64,000 bases of DNA from NCBI GenBank assembly GCA_021295155.1, contig JAJTJC010000036.1, positions 992,001 to 1,056,000 of the forward strand, read 5' to 3'. The notes below the pieces were generated by a model. The model did not search any database. It saw nothing but the letters and a program-made list of their open reading frames with translations, and was not told where the DNA came from. This stretch comes from Flavobacteriaceae bacterium D16 (lineage in GTDB: Bacteria; Bacteroidota; Bacteroidia; Flavobacteriales; Flavobacteriaceae). The position numbers and the translations under genes are program-made. Shown in pieces: positions 44,443-52,592 of this stretch. Each line of letters opens with the position of its first letter. Position 1 is the stretch's first letter.

Positions 44443-45339
44443 TTATGCGGTCACAGTGGGCCAGAGCGGACTTGGGTACCCCCCGGAGCTTGTTATTTCT
44501 CTGAGCTTTGCCATTGCCTTTTCCTTGTCGTCTAAATAGGTAACCCCAAACCAAAGGCTTTCAGAAGGAATTACCTTTACCTGAGCCAGATCATTTTTAA
44601 GCATAGCCTGAATTACAAAGGGCAGGTATACTTCTCCACTATCTAGGTTTTCTCCCTGTGCAATAAAGCTCTTCAAGTCTTTGGTGACCTGATCAAAAAG
44701 TGTAGGTTGGCAAACCCAGAAGTTCATACTCACCAATTCATCACCCGTGAATGATAAGCCGGAGTCAATATCTAGAATCCCATTTTCCTGCTCTTCTAAC
44801 TTGGTCCGTTCAATAACGGAGACTAATTGATCACCTTGTTGTTCACACACCCCGCGGGATACAGAGCCATATTCCGAAAGGGTGTCCCTAAGCGTATAAG
44901 CCACCAGGCCAAAGGAATTTTCCCCATCCTCAGATTTGATAAACTGGGCCGCGTTTTTATAGGCATTTTGCCCATAGTAATCATCGGCATTAATAACTAC
45001 AAAAGGAGCATCAATGACTTCTCTTGCTGTCCAAACGGCATGGGCTGTACCCCATGGCTTGGCACGTTCTCCATTAAATTCAATTCCCGAAGGAAGATCT
45101 TCCAGTCGCTGAGCCAAAACATCCAGTTTTGTCCCTGACGGCAACCTTGGACTAAGGTGGTCTCTAAGAAAATCGACATTGTCTTTTTGGGTAATAACCA
45201 CAATATGGTCAAAGCCGTTTTGTAGTGCATCAAAAATGCTGAATTCCATTAAAAACTCTTCCCGGGGGCCGAGACCGTCAAATTGTTTTAGTTTTCCGTA
45301 TCGGCTTCCTCTTCCGGCAGCCATGAGCAGCAATATCAT
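44443..45339 (-). CDS. Sugar-1-phosphate nucleotidyltransferase
   Basis: A 298-residue NTP-transferase fold protein. It starts MILLLMAAGRGSRYG, the G-x-G-x-R nucleotide-binding loop, followed by KLKQFDGLGP; Asp pairs in NADDYY serve metal binding. The ATG 45339 is preferred to an upstream TTG. It precedes the sugar 1-kinase by 15 bases, and the pair likely makes an NDP-sugar for salvage or surface glycan synthesis. TATTTTTG (minus strand, 45365-45358), 18 bases before the start, may be the -7 element. Substrate specificity (UTP or other) cannot be seen. Confidence 0.8.
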   Translation of the reverse strand: MILLLMAAGRGSRYGKLKQFDGLGPREEFLMEFSIFDALQNGFDHIVVITQKDNVDFLRDHLSPRLPSGTKLDVLAQRLEDLPSGIEFNGERAKPWGTAHAVWTAREVIDAPFVVINADDYYGQNAYKNAAQFIKSEDGENSFGLVAYTLRDTLSEYGSVSRGVCEQQGDQLVSVIERTKLEEQENGILDIDSGLSFTGDELVSMNFWVCQPTLFDQVTKDLKSFIAQGENLDSGEVYLPFVIQAMLKNDLAQVKVIPSESLWFGVTYLDDKEKAMAKLREITSSGGYPSPLWPTVTA

Positions 45340-45428
45340 AAGTGTAATTTCTGATGGCAAAAATAGGTTTTATACACCAACTTGAAAGGAAGAGTAGATG
45401 TATTCCCGTTTTTTAACGATAAGATAAA

Positions 45429-45472
45429 CTGATTTATATCATTTTTTCCAGTAGCTAAAGAAGCTAGTTTTG
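45429..45472 (+). promoter_or_regulatory. Candidate Fnr/Crp-type activated promoter of hemN
   Basis: CTGAT-TTAT-ATCAT (45429-45442) contains the Fnr-like core TGAT-N4-ATCA. The -7 element TAGTTTTG is at 45465-45472, its first base 29.5 bases from the palindrome centre. No TTG at the -33 place. The leader would be about 10 bases. Confidence 0.6.
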
Positions 45473-45488
45473 TTAGAAACTGCTAGTT

Positions 45489-46850
45489 ATGTCCAGTTTA
45501 GTAGCCAAATACAATGTTCCAGGCCCACGATATACCAGCTACCCTACGGTACCTTATTGGGATATGGACACCTTTTCCGGCAAACGTTGGAAAGAAACCC
45601 TGAAAAGAAGCTTCGAAGAAAGCAATCAGAAGAATGGGATCAGTCTTTATATACACCTTCCTTTTTGTGAAAGTATGTGTACTTTTTGCGGTTGTCACAA
45701 ACGGATCACCAAACAGCATGATGTAGAACTCCCTTATATTAAAACCGTATTGCGCGAGTGGCGCTTGTATTGCGATTTACTGGGTTCAAGACCCATAGTG
45801 AAGGAGTTACACCTGGGTGGTGGAACACCAACCTTTTTCACTGCAGAGCATTTGGCAATGCTCATTAATGGAATATTCCGCTGTGCAGACCGTGCCGAAG
45901 ATTACGAATTCAGTTTCGAGGGTCATCCCAATAACACCACGCGAGAACACATGCAGGTATTATATGACCTCGGTTTCAGAAGGGTGAGCTTTGGTATTCA
46001 GGATTACAGTAAATCCATTCAGCAAGCCATTCATAGGATACAGCCTTATGAAAATGTGAAAAATGTAACCGAATGGGCACGGGAAATCGGTTATACTTCA
46101 GTAGGGCATGATCTTATATATGGATTGCCTCACCAACATATTTCTCATGTAGAGGCCTCCATGGTTATGACCAAGTCGCTTATGCCGGATCGTATTGCGT
46201 TCTACAGTTATGCCCATGTGCCCTGGTTAAAGGGAAACGGCCAGCGTGGATTTAAAGACACTGACCTGCCCAGTCCGAAGGATAAACAACACCAATACGA
46301 ATGGGGTAGGGAGCTTCTTATTGAAGCGGGCTACGAAGAAATAGGCATGGACCATTTTGCACTGAAAAGCGATAGTCTTTATAAAGCCATGGAAGACGGG
46401 AGTATACACCGTAATTTCATGGGATATACCATCTCCACCACACAACTAATGATAGGCCTGGGAGTTTCAAGTATTGGTGACAGCTGGTACAGTTTTGCCC
46501 AGAATGTCAAGAGCCTTGAGGAATACGAACATTTGATCTACAATGACATCATCCCGATATACCGTGGCCATATTCTTACCGAAGAGGATCGGATCATCAG
46601 AAAACATATACTCAATCTAATGTGCCGGTTCCGTACATCGTGGAATGAGCCGAATCAACAGTTCCCGGAGCTTGCACATGCGATGGAAAGACTAGGGGAA
46701 ATGGAGCAGGACGGATTGGTGGTAATTACGCCAAACGAACTGATCGTCACGGAGCAAGGAAAGCCCTTTATCCGGAACATTTGTATGGCTTTTGATCTGC
46801 GGATGCAGCGCAAGGCGCCAGAAACTCAATTATTTTCTATGACCATCTAA
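45489..46850 (+). CDS. hemN: Oxygen-independent coproporphyrinogen III oxidase
   Basis: A 453-residue radical-SAM enzyme that makes protoporphyrinogen IX under low oxygen in haem synthesis. The [4Fe-4S] motif is Cys60-x3-Cys64-x2-Cys67, with a further Cys69 (PFCESMCTFCGCH). GGGTPTFF and the C-terminal HemN domain (MGYTISTTQLMIGLGVSSIG) are present. Full length and the N-terminal YNVPGPRYTSYPT mark true HemN rather than HemW. An Fnr-like site lies upstream, and haem demand from the nos cytochrome and cbb3 oxidase in this island fits such control. A universal stress protein gene follows by 31 bases. Confidence 0.95.
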   Translation: MSSLVAKYNVPGPRYTSYPTVPYWDMDTFSGKRWKETLKRSFEESNQKNGISLYIHLPFCESMCTFCGCHKRITKQHDVELPYIKTVLREWRLYCDLLGSRPIVKELHLGGGTPTFFTAEHLAMLINGIFRCADRAEDYEFSFEGHPNNTTREHMQVLYDLGFRRVSFGIQDYSKSIQQAIHRIQPYENVKNVTEWAREIGYTSVGHDLIYGLPHQHISHVEASMVMTKSLMPDRIAFYSYAHVPWLKGNGQRGFKDTDLPSPKDKQHQYEWGRELLIEAGYEEIGMDHFALKSDSLYKAMEDGSIHRNFMGYTISTTQLMIGLGVSSIGDSWYSFAQNVKSLEEYEHLIYNDIIPIYRGHILTEEDRIIRKHILNLMCRFRTSWNEPNQQFPELAHAMERLGEMEQDGLVVITPNELIVTEQGKPFIRNICMAFDLRMQRKAPETQLFSMTI

Positions 46851-46881
46851 AAATGGTATATTCACTTTAAAATCCTGAATC

Positions 46882-47706
46882 ATGAAAACCATTATTGTTC
46901 CCGTTGATTTTTCCGAACAGTCTGAATATGCATTAAAAGTGGCCGCCTCACTGGCAAGGAATTATAATGCCGAGATATTGGCATTGCATATGCTCGAATT
47001 GAATGAAGCCATGATTTCATCATCCGAAGGCTTCCATCCGGAGCAAACAGTTTTCTTGTTGAAACTGGCAGAGAAACGCATAAATGATTTCCTCGACAAG
47101 CCATATTTGAAAGGCGTTAAGAAGGTTACCCCCATTATCAAACACTTCAAGGTTTTTGGCGAAGTAAACGATGTGGTAGAAAGGCATGGGGCAGACATGA
47201 TTGTTATGGGATCGCACGGTAGTGACGGACTGAGGGAAATATTCGTCGGTTCTAATGCCGAAAAAGTGGTGCGCCATGCGCAGGTACCGGTTTTAGTTAT
47301 TAAGGATGATTTAGAAGATTTCAAGGTAGACACCTTTGTTTTTGCCTGTGCTTATAAGGAAGAGAGTCTTGGGGCCTTCCATAAAGCCTGGGATTTTGCA
47401 GAAAAACTGAATGCAGATTTCCATTTAGTATATATCAATACGCCAGGGGATAATTTCCTAAGTGACCAGGATATACAGGAAAAGATTTCCAAGTTCATGG
47501 AAAAAGCCGGAACAGACCATAAGGTGAATATCTTTAATGATTATAGTGTAGAAAAAGGGGTTTTGAATTTTTCTGAAAAGGTGAATGCGGATGTAGTGAG
47601 TATTCCAACTCATGGAAGAAAAGGCTTATCTCATTTCTTTATGGGAAGTATTGGGGAGGATATTGCCAATCATTCTAAGATTCCGGTTATTACTTTTAAA
47701 ATTTAA
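46882..47706 (+). CDS. Universal stress protein, tandem UspA domains
   Basis: A 274-residue cytoplasmic protein with two UspA domains (about 1-143 and 150-274). The first has the ATP-binding pattern MGSHGSDGL...VGSNAEK; the second has IPTHGRKGL...MGSIGED. Tandem Usp proteins are common in flavobacteria and often rise under low oxygen or starvation. It starts 31 bases after hemN and is probably in the same transcript, so it may share the Fnr-like control. A bidirectional terminator follows at 47732. The exact role is unknown. Confidence 0.9.
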   Translation: MKTIIVPVDFSEQSEYALKVAASLARNYNAEILALHMLELNEAMISSSEGFHPEQTVFLLKLAEKRINDFLDKPYLKGVKKVTPIIKHFKVFGEVNDVVERHGADMIVMGSHGSDGLREIFVGSNAEKVVRHAQVPVLVIKDDLEDFKVDTFVFACAYKEESLGAFHKAWDFAEKLNADFHLVYINTPGDNFLSDQDIQEKISKFMEKAGTDHKVNIFNDYSVEKGVLNFSEKVNADVVSIPTHGRKGLSHFFMGSIGEDIANHSKIPVITFKI

Positions 47707-47731
47707 TATTGCCAATAACAGGAGGAATAAA

Positions 47732-47758
47732 AGGGAAGTGTTCACTTCCTTTTTTTAT
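47732..47758. terminator. Bidirectional terminator between usp and rrf2
   Basis: GGAAGTG (47734-47740) / CACTTCC (47743-47749) with TTTTTTT after it on the plus strand and CCTTTTATT on the minus strand. Confidence 0.8.
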
Positions 47759-48183
47759 TGTAGGAACGTATTTTTTGTCTTAAGATCATGTGCAAGGTGG
47801 GCAATGGTAGTTTTTTCAAGTATGGCCAAAAGCTCGTTCCGTGGGGGCCCTATCAAATGGTGTATGGGACAGGGTTTTGCCTGATCACAATCTTCCAGGC
47901 CCAGAAGGCAGGAACTAAATTGATTTCTACCCTCAACGGCATAAACGATTTCTGAAATGGGTAATGATTTGTTGGCTTCATTTAGATAAAATCCTCCTCT
48001 GGGACCCCGAGTAGAGGAAATTAAATTACGCTTGGACAGTTCCTGTAATAACTTGGCAATATATGGCTGAGGGACCTTTATATGCTTACTCATTTCCTTA
48101 ACCGACATCTTACGGGTATCATCTGTATGTAGTGCAAGGAAAATTACAGCCTTAAGCGCATATTTAGAAGAATTACTAATCAT
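47755..48183 (-). CDS. Rrf2 family transcription regulator with three cysteines
   Basis: A 142-residue Rrf2 regulator. A winged helix-turn-helix at about 1-65 (SKYALKAVIFLALH, MSKHIKVPQPYIAKLLQELS, GPRGGFYL) is followed by a Cys cluster Cys92-x6-Cys99-x5-Cys105. This spacing matches the iron-sulfur ligands of IscR/NsrR, so the protein may sense nitric oxide, oxygen or iron-sulfur state. It is divergent from the nos cluster, and a perfect 16-bp palindrome lies in the shared region, probably its operator. A role in nos gene control is inferred from position. Confidence 0.88.
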   Translation of the reverse strand: MISNSSKYALKAVIFLALHTDDTRKMSVKEMSKHIKVPQPYIAKLLQELSKRNLISSTRGPRGGFYLNEANKSLPISEIVYAVEGRNQFSSCLLGLEDCDQAKPCPIHHLIGPPRNELLAILEKTTIAHLAHDLKTKNTFLQ

Positions 48184-48217
48184 TTAAAACAAGAATATTA
48201 ATGGACTGCAAAATAAA

Positions 48218-48233
48218 AAGACATTTTTGTCTT
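48218..48233. promoter_or_regulatory. Candidate Rrf2 operator
   Basis: Perfect inverted repeat AAGACA-TTTT-TGTCTT. It lies just upstream of a near-consensus minus-strand -7 element (48216-48209) for the rrf2 gene and 19 bases upstream of the Fnr-like site of the nos promoter, so it can affect both. Confidence 0.5.
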
Positions 48234-48281
48234 AAATATGACTAAAATCATATTTTGTAAGCTCACAGGCCGGTACATTTG
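48234..48281 (+). promoter_or_regulatory. Candidate Fnr/Crp-type activated promoter of the nos operon
   Basis: AAATATGA-N6-TCATATTT (48234-48255) holds TGAC-TAAA-ATCA, one mismatch from the TGAT-N4-ATCA core. The -7 element TACATTTG is at 48274-48281, its first base 29.5 bases from the palindrome centre. No TTG at the -33 place. The first nos gene starts 25 bases downstream. Confidence 0.6.
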
Positions 48282-48305
48282 ACACTAAATTCAAAGCAAA
48301 TTTAT

Positions 48306-48809
48306 ATGAAAATTACAAATACCATTGTGGCAACGGCCTGTACCTTTCTTATGCTATCCTGTGGGGGCAAAGAAGAAAAGAAAGAGGGCTTTTCTATTGA
48401 TCGGAAAAAGGAAGATACCGAAAAGGCTGTTACAATTGAAACTTCAGGAGTCAAGGCCTCTGAACGAGTAGCTCTTGATAACAAAGGAGTAGGTCCAATT
48501 AAAGCAATCACACTTACTGAAGAAATAAATACTGAAATGGCGGCCCAGGGGAAAGAGGTCTATGATCAAATGTGTCTGGCCTGCCACCGTATCGGTAAAA
48601 AGTTTATTGGTCCGGCTCCCAATGGTATTTTGAAAAGAAGAAGCCCTGAATGGGTCATGAATATGATTCTTGCTCCCGAAAAAATGGTAAAGGAAGATCC
48701 GCTGGCTAGAGAATTACTGATAGAATTTAACGGATCCCCTATGGCAAACCAGGGGCTTACAGAAGAACAAGCAAGGGCTGTACTGGAATATTTTAGAACC
48801 CTCAAATAG
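48306..48809 (+). CDS. Lipoprotein c-type cytochrome of the nos cluster
   Basis: A 167-residue mono-haem cytochrome. The ATG 48306 gives a lipoprotein signal (ATACTFLMLSC, Cys19); the frame upstream adds nine residues without a signal. A charged linker follows (KEEKKEGFSIDRKKEDTEK). The haem-binding motif is CLACH at residues 90-94, and the sixth ligand is likely a Met in NGSPMANQ. It would pass electrons to nitrous oxide reductase in the periplasm, anchored by its lipid. First gene of the cluster, 8 bases before the fasciclin protein gene. Confidence 0.88.
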   Translation: MKITNTIVATACTFLMLSCGGKEEKKEGFSIDRKKEDTEKAVTIETSGVKASERVALDNKGVGPIKAITLTEEINTEMAAQGKEVYDQMCLACHRIGKKFIGPAPNGILKRRSPEWVMNMILAPEKMVKEDPLARELLIEFNGSPMANQGLTEEQARAVLEYFRTLK

Positions 48810-48817
48810 ATAAGTAT

Positions 48818-49399
48818 ATGAAAACGACCACCAAATTAGGATTATTTTTGGGAACATTTTTCTTGTTGATATTTTTAATCGGCTGTAAAAATGAAGCCAA
48901 AACAGTAACTAGAGAAACATCTTCCACCCCAACAACTTCGGAAGCAAAAGAACAAGGCCAGGCCTTTATTGAAGACGATGGGTCTACTCCCAATGTTTTG
49001 AATATTGCCATCGGCTCTCCGGACCATACTACACTGGTAGCAGCAGTGCAAGCTGCAGATCTTGAGAATGCACTGGTTAATGCTGGGCCCTTGATGGTCT
49101 TTGCCCCAACCAATAAGGCATTTGATGCGTTACCTGCAGGGACCGTGGACGATCTTTTAAAACCTGAAAACAAGGAGGTTCTGGCAAACATACTCAAGTA
49201 TCATGTAACACCTGGTAATTATAGTAAAGAGTTAATTATGAAGTTCAAAAAGCTGGGACAGGCCAACGACCAAAACGTAGAGGTAGAAGTTAAAGATGGA
49301 GAGGTGTATGTAGGTGGGGCTAAGATTATCGCCAGTGTAAAGGCAGGTAATGGTATAGTACATGTTGTTGACAAAGTAATGTTGCCACCAGCAGAATAA
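48818..49399 (+). CDS. Fasciclin domain lipoprotein
   Basis: A 193-residue lipoprotein (lipobox LIGC, Cys23) with one FAS1 domain at about 55-190. The FAS1 H1/H2 motifs are seen as LMVFAPTNKAFDALP and the end as GNGIVHVVDKVMLPP, with YHVTPG between. FAS1 domains mediate adhesion or protein contact. Its position between the cytochrome c and nosZ genes suggests a role in the nitrous oxide reductase complex, perhaps as a docking or copper-site helper; this is inference. The spacing (8 bases before, 35 after) fits one operon. Confidence 0.88.
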   Translation: MKTTTKLGLFLGTFFLLIFLIGCKNEAKTVTRETSSTPTTSEAKEQGQAFIEDDGSTPNVLNIAIGSPDHTTLVAAVQAADLENALVNAGPLMVFAPTNKAFDALPAGTVDDLLKPENKEVLANILKYHVTPGNYSKELIMKFKKLGQANDQNVEVEVKDGEVYVGGAKIIASVKAGNGIVHVVDKVMLPPAE

Positions 49400-49434
49400 A
49401 GATTCAATTCAAATAAACCATAACGACAAATACG

Positions 49435-51390
49435 ATGAAAAAAATTAGATATTCTACACTTGCCTTTTTAGGACTGGCATTGGTCTTTGCCAGTTGTAAT
49501 GATGCGGGGAAATCCTCGAATGGGGCATTATCGTCAAGCGCTGCAGAAAAAGTATATGTAGCGCCAGGTGAACAAGACGAATACTATGCTTTCCTTTCAG
49601 GAGGGTATAGCGGTAATCTAACGGTCTACGGACTTCCTTCTGGACGTATGTTCAAGGAAATTCCCGTATTCTCCCAATTTCCAACTTCTGGGTATGGTTA
49701 TTCAGAAGAGACTAAACCAATGCTGAACACTTCTTTTGGTTTTATTCCTTGGGATGATTTACACCACCCAGACATTTCACAAACCAACGGAGAGCTGGAT
49801 GGCAGGTGGGTTTTTGTGAATGGAAACAATACTCCTCGCATTGCCAGAGTAAGCCTGAGTACTTTTGAAACGGAAGAGATCATTGAGGTGCCCAACAGCG
49901 CCGGAAATCACAGTTCTTCATTCATTACTGAAAATACGGAATATGTGGTAGCTGGAACCAGGTTCTCTGTACCGGTCCCTCAGCGCGATATGCCAATCAA
50001 TGAATACAAAGGAAATTTCAAAGGCGCGTTATCCTTTATTAGTGTAGCACCTGAAGACGGGCGGATGAATCTTGAATTCCAGGTATTAATGCCAGGGTTC
50101 AATTATGATCTTTCGCATCCTGGTCGCGGGAAATCTCATGGATGGTTCTTCTTCTCAACCTATAATACGGAAGAGGCCAATTCTCTATTGGAGGTCATGG
50201 CCTCACAAAATGATAAGGATTTTATAGCTGCGGTAAATTGGCAGAAAATTGAGGAATATGTAAAAAATGGTGGGGGTACTAAAATGCCAGCAAACTATGC
50301 ACATAATGTATATGATGAGGAAAGCCATACAGGAATTTCTACCATGAAGAAAGAAGTTATTACAGTAGACCCAACTATGGTACCTGGGTCTATATATTTC
50401 CTGCCTACACCTAAATCACCACACGGTTGCGATGTCAACCCAACAGGCGAATATATTATTGGTAGTGGTAAGTTGTCTGCAGATATTACGGTACATTCGT
50501 TTGACAAAATGTTAGCTGCTATCGAAGGTGAAAAATTTGATGGTGAGGCTTATGGTATTCCTGTTCTCAACTTTGAGGAGGTTCTGGCAGGCACTGTTAA
50601 AAGTGGCGGTTTAGGCCCTTTACATACGGAATTTGACGGGAAAGGAAATGCTTATACCACCTTCTTTATTTCTTCAGAAGTTGTTAAGTGGAACGTGGGT
50701 ACCTGGGAAGTTGTCGATAGGAAACCGACCTATTATTCTGTGGGCCATTTGATGATTCCAGGAGGGAATTCTAGAAAACCCTTTGGCAAATATGTTGTAG
50801 CGATGAACAAGATCACTAAAGACCGCTATTTGCCTACTGGTCCAGAGATGGAGCACTCTGCCCAGATTTATGATATTTCTGGAGAAAAGATGGAATTGCT
50901 ATATGATTTCCCAACACACGGGGAGCCTCATTATGCCGCTGGCTGTCCAGCTGAATTGTTGAAACCCAACTCTAAGAAAATATATAGGTTGGATGAAAAC
51001 AAACATAAGTATGCAACTTTAGGCCCTAATGATGCAAGGGTAGAGCGTGAGGGTAATGAAGTTCATATCTATATGTCTACTATACGAAGTCATTTTACAC
51101 CAGATAATATAGAAGGAGTCAAAGTAGGAGATAAGGTATATTTCCATATCACCAACCAGGAGCAAGATTTCGATGTACCACATGGTTTTTCCATAATTGG
51201 TCAGAATACTTCCGAAATTCTGGTAATGCCGGGACAGACCAAGACTTCTGTTTGGGAGCCAAAAAGAGTAGGGGTATGGCCTTTCTACTGTACAGACTTC
51301 TGCTCTGCACTACACCAGGAAATGCAGGGATATGTCAGGGTTTCGCCAACAAATTCCAATATTGAATTATCCTGGTCGGTTGGAGAATAA
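49435..51390 (+). CDS. nosZ: Nitrous-oxide reductase, Sec-dependent (clade II)
   Basis: A 651-residue copper enzyme that reduces N2O to N2 in the periplasm. The signal (MKKIRYSTLAFLGLALVFASC) is Sec-type with a lipobox ending at Cys21, not the twin-arginine signal of clade I. The beta-propeller includes CuZ ligands in DDLHHPD (His110, His111). The C-terminal cupredoxin domain carries the CuA site: VPHGFSI, then CTDFCSALHQEM with Cys619, Cys623, His627 and Met630. All key residues seen are intact, so it should be active. It is the third gene of the cluster, with maturation genes nosL, nosD, nosF and nosY downstream. Confidence 0.97.
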   Translation: MKKIRYSTLAFLGLALVFASCNDAGKSSNGALSSSAAEKVYVAPGEQDEYYAFLSGGYSGNLTVYGLPSGRMFKEIPVFSQFPTSGYGYSEETKPMLNTSFGFIPWDDLHHPDISQTNGELDGRWVFVNGNNTPRIARVSLSTFETEEIIEVPNSAGNHSSSFITENTEYVVAGTRFSVPVPQRDMPINEYKGNFKGALSFISVAPEDGRMNLEFQVLMPGFNYDLSHPGRGKSHGWFFFSTYNTEEANSLLEVMASQNDKDFIAAVNWQKIEEYVKNGGGTKMPANYAHNVYDEESHTGISTMKKEVITVDPTMVPGSIYFLPTPKSPHGCDVNPTGEYIIGSGKLSADITVHSFDKMLAAIEGEKFDGEAYGIPVLNFEEVLAGTVKSGGLGPLHTEFDGKGNAYTTFFISSEVVKWNVGTWEVVDRKPTYYSVGHLMIPGGNSRKPFGKYVVAMNKITKDRYLPTGPEMEHSAQIYDISGEKMELLYDFPTHGEPHYAAGCPAELLKPNSKKIYRLDENKHKYATLGPNDARVEREGNEVHIYMSTIRSHFTPDNIEGVKVGDKVYFHITNQEQDFDVPHGFSIIGQNTSEILVMPGQTKTSVWEPKRVGVWPFYCTDFCSALHQEMQGYVRVSPTNSNIELSWSVGE

Positions 51391-51423
51391 TATGCTTCCA
51401 AGATTTATTGGATATGAATGGAA

Positions 51424-51452
51424 TAGCGGGCTGTGTGAAACCCTGCCCGCTA
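51424..51452 (+). other. Intercistronic hairpin after nosZ
   Basis: TAGCGGGC (51424-51431) and GCCCGCTA (51445-51452) form a perfect 8-base stem around 13 bases. No T-run follows, so a full terminator is unlikely. It may stabilise the nosZ mRNA end or weaken read-through to the downstream maturation genes. Confidence 0.55.
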
Positions 51453-51493
51453 TCTCATTACCCCCTAGTGGACCAAAAACAAGCTAAAACAAC

Positions 51494-52126
51494 ATGAAAA
51501 AAGCAAGTATACTAATGATTCTGGGTCCATTGTTCCTTTTGGGATTATATTTCCTGCCTCTTTGGAATATCATGCTCGGGGCTCCTCAATATCCTGAACC
51601 CCTAGGGATGAATATCCATATCAATGGCATAAGAGGTGTTAGTGAATTTGATATCCAAAACATTGATGGCCTGAACCATTATATTGGGATGAGAACCCTA
51701 CCGAAGGATGAGGATATGTGGGAGTTTAGTGCCTTTCCCATTATCGTAGGAGGAATGGTTGCACTGGGAGTGTTTATTGGGTTGTTAGGATTTTTTAAAA
51801 AATTAAACTACAAGTGGTTTTGGGGTTGGTTTATCCTGATGTCGGTTCTCGGTGCCCTTGGGATGTACGACTTTAACGCATGGATGGTAGATTACGGGAC
51901 TAATCTTGACCCAAATGCGATCATGAAGTTAACCAATTTAGATGGCACTCCTATATCATATAAACCGCCTTTGCTGGGTCATGTGAAGATGTTGAATTTC
52001 GACGTAACTTCAATGCCGGCCTCTGGAGCCTGGTTCATGTTCGTGGGGATGACCCTGATCTTCATTGCTGGCTACCTTGGATGGAAGAATTCCAAATCTG
52101 CACCGTTCCTTGATACTGCGGAATAG
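51494..52126 (+). CDS. Nos-cluster membrane protein of unknown function
   Basis: A 210-residue protein with about four membrane segments: residues 5-28, 83-101, 110-125 and 183-197. A periplasmic loop lies at 30-80 (LGMNIHINGIRGVSEFDIQNIDGLNHYIGM) and a second at 130-180. His residues in both loops and the Met/His-rich pattern (NHYIGMRT, GHVKMLNFDV) could bind copper or haem. Proteins like this stand between nosZ and nosL in clade II clusters of Bacteroidota and have no known role. It is separated from nosZ by 103 bases with a hairpin. Confidence 0.75.
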   Translation: MKKASILMILGPLFLLGLYFLPLWNIMLGAPQYPEPLGMNIHINGIRGVSEFDIQNIDGLNHYIGMRTLPKDEDMWEFSAFPIIVGGMVALGVFIGLLGFFKKLNYKWFWGWFILMSVLGALGMYDFNAWMVDYGTNLDPNAIMKLTNLDGTPISYKPPLLGHVKMLNFDVTSMPASGAWFMFVGMTLIFIAGYLGWKNSKSAPFLDTAE

Positions 52127-52145
52127 TAAACTCCACTATAAAGTT

Positions 52146-52589
52146 ATGAAAGTCACTAGATCCTACATTGCAATAATAATTCTAACACCTTTGCTTATAG
52201 CGAGTTGTGCGGTGGAACCTGTTGCAATTGCCTATGGCACCGATGCTTGCCACTTCTGTCGTATGACCATAGTAGATAAACAACATGCTTCAGAAATTGT
52301 TACTAAGAAAGGCAAGGCTCATAAATTCGATGCCGTTGAGTGTATGCTTAATTATATGAAAGATAAAGAAGATCAATCCATTGCTTTATTTCTTGTGAAC
52401 GGATATACGGAACCCGGTCAATTGATAGATGCTACGGCGGCCACTTATTTGGTTAGTGAAGGTATCCCAAGTCCTATGGGGCAATATTTGACTGCATTTG
52501 AAACAGAGATGGAAGCTGTTGAGGCTCAAGAAAAACACGGAGGCCAACACTACTCCTGGCAAGAAATAAGAAACCGATTTAAAAATTAA
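52146..52589 (+). CDS. nosL: Copper chaperone lipoprotein NosL
   Basis: A 147-residue lipoprotein (lipobox LIASC, Cys21). It has the NosL copper(I) motif DACHFCRMTI (Cys35, Cys38, Met40), which is thought to deliver copper for NosZ. KAHKFDAVECMLNYM is a second conserved segment. The ATG at 52146 is chosen for the signal sequence; upstream residues overlap the preceding gene. It starts 19 bases after the membrane protein gene and is followed by a cupin gene 3 bases on. Confidence 0.92.
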   Translation: MKVTRSYIAIIILTPLLIASCAVEPVAIAYGTDACHFCRMTIVDKQHASEIVTKKGKAHKFDAVECMLNYMKDKEDQSIALFLVNGYTEPGQLIDATAATYLVSEGIPSPMGQYLTAFETEMEAVEAQEKHGGQHYSWQEIRNRFKN

Positions 52590-52592
52590 GAA

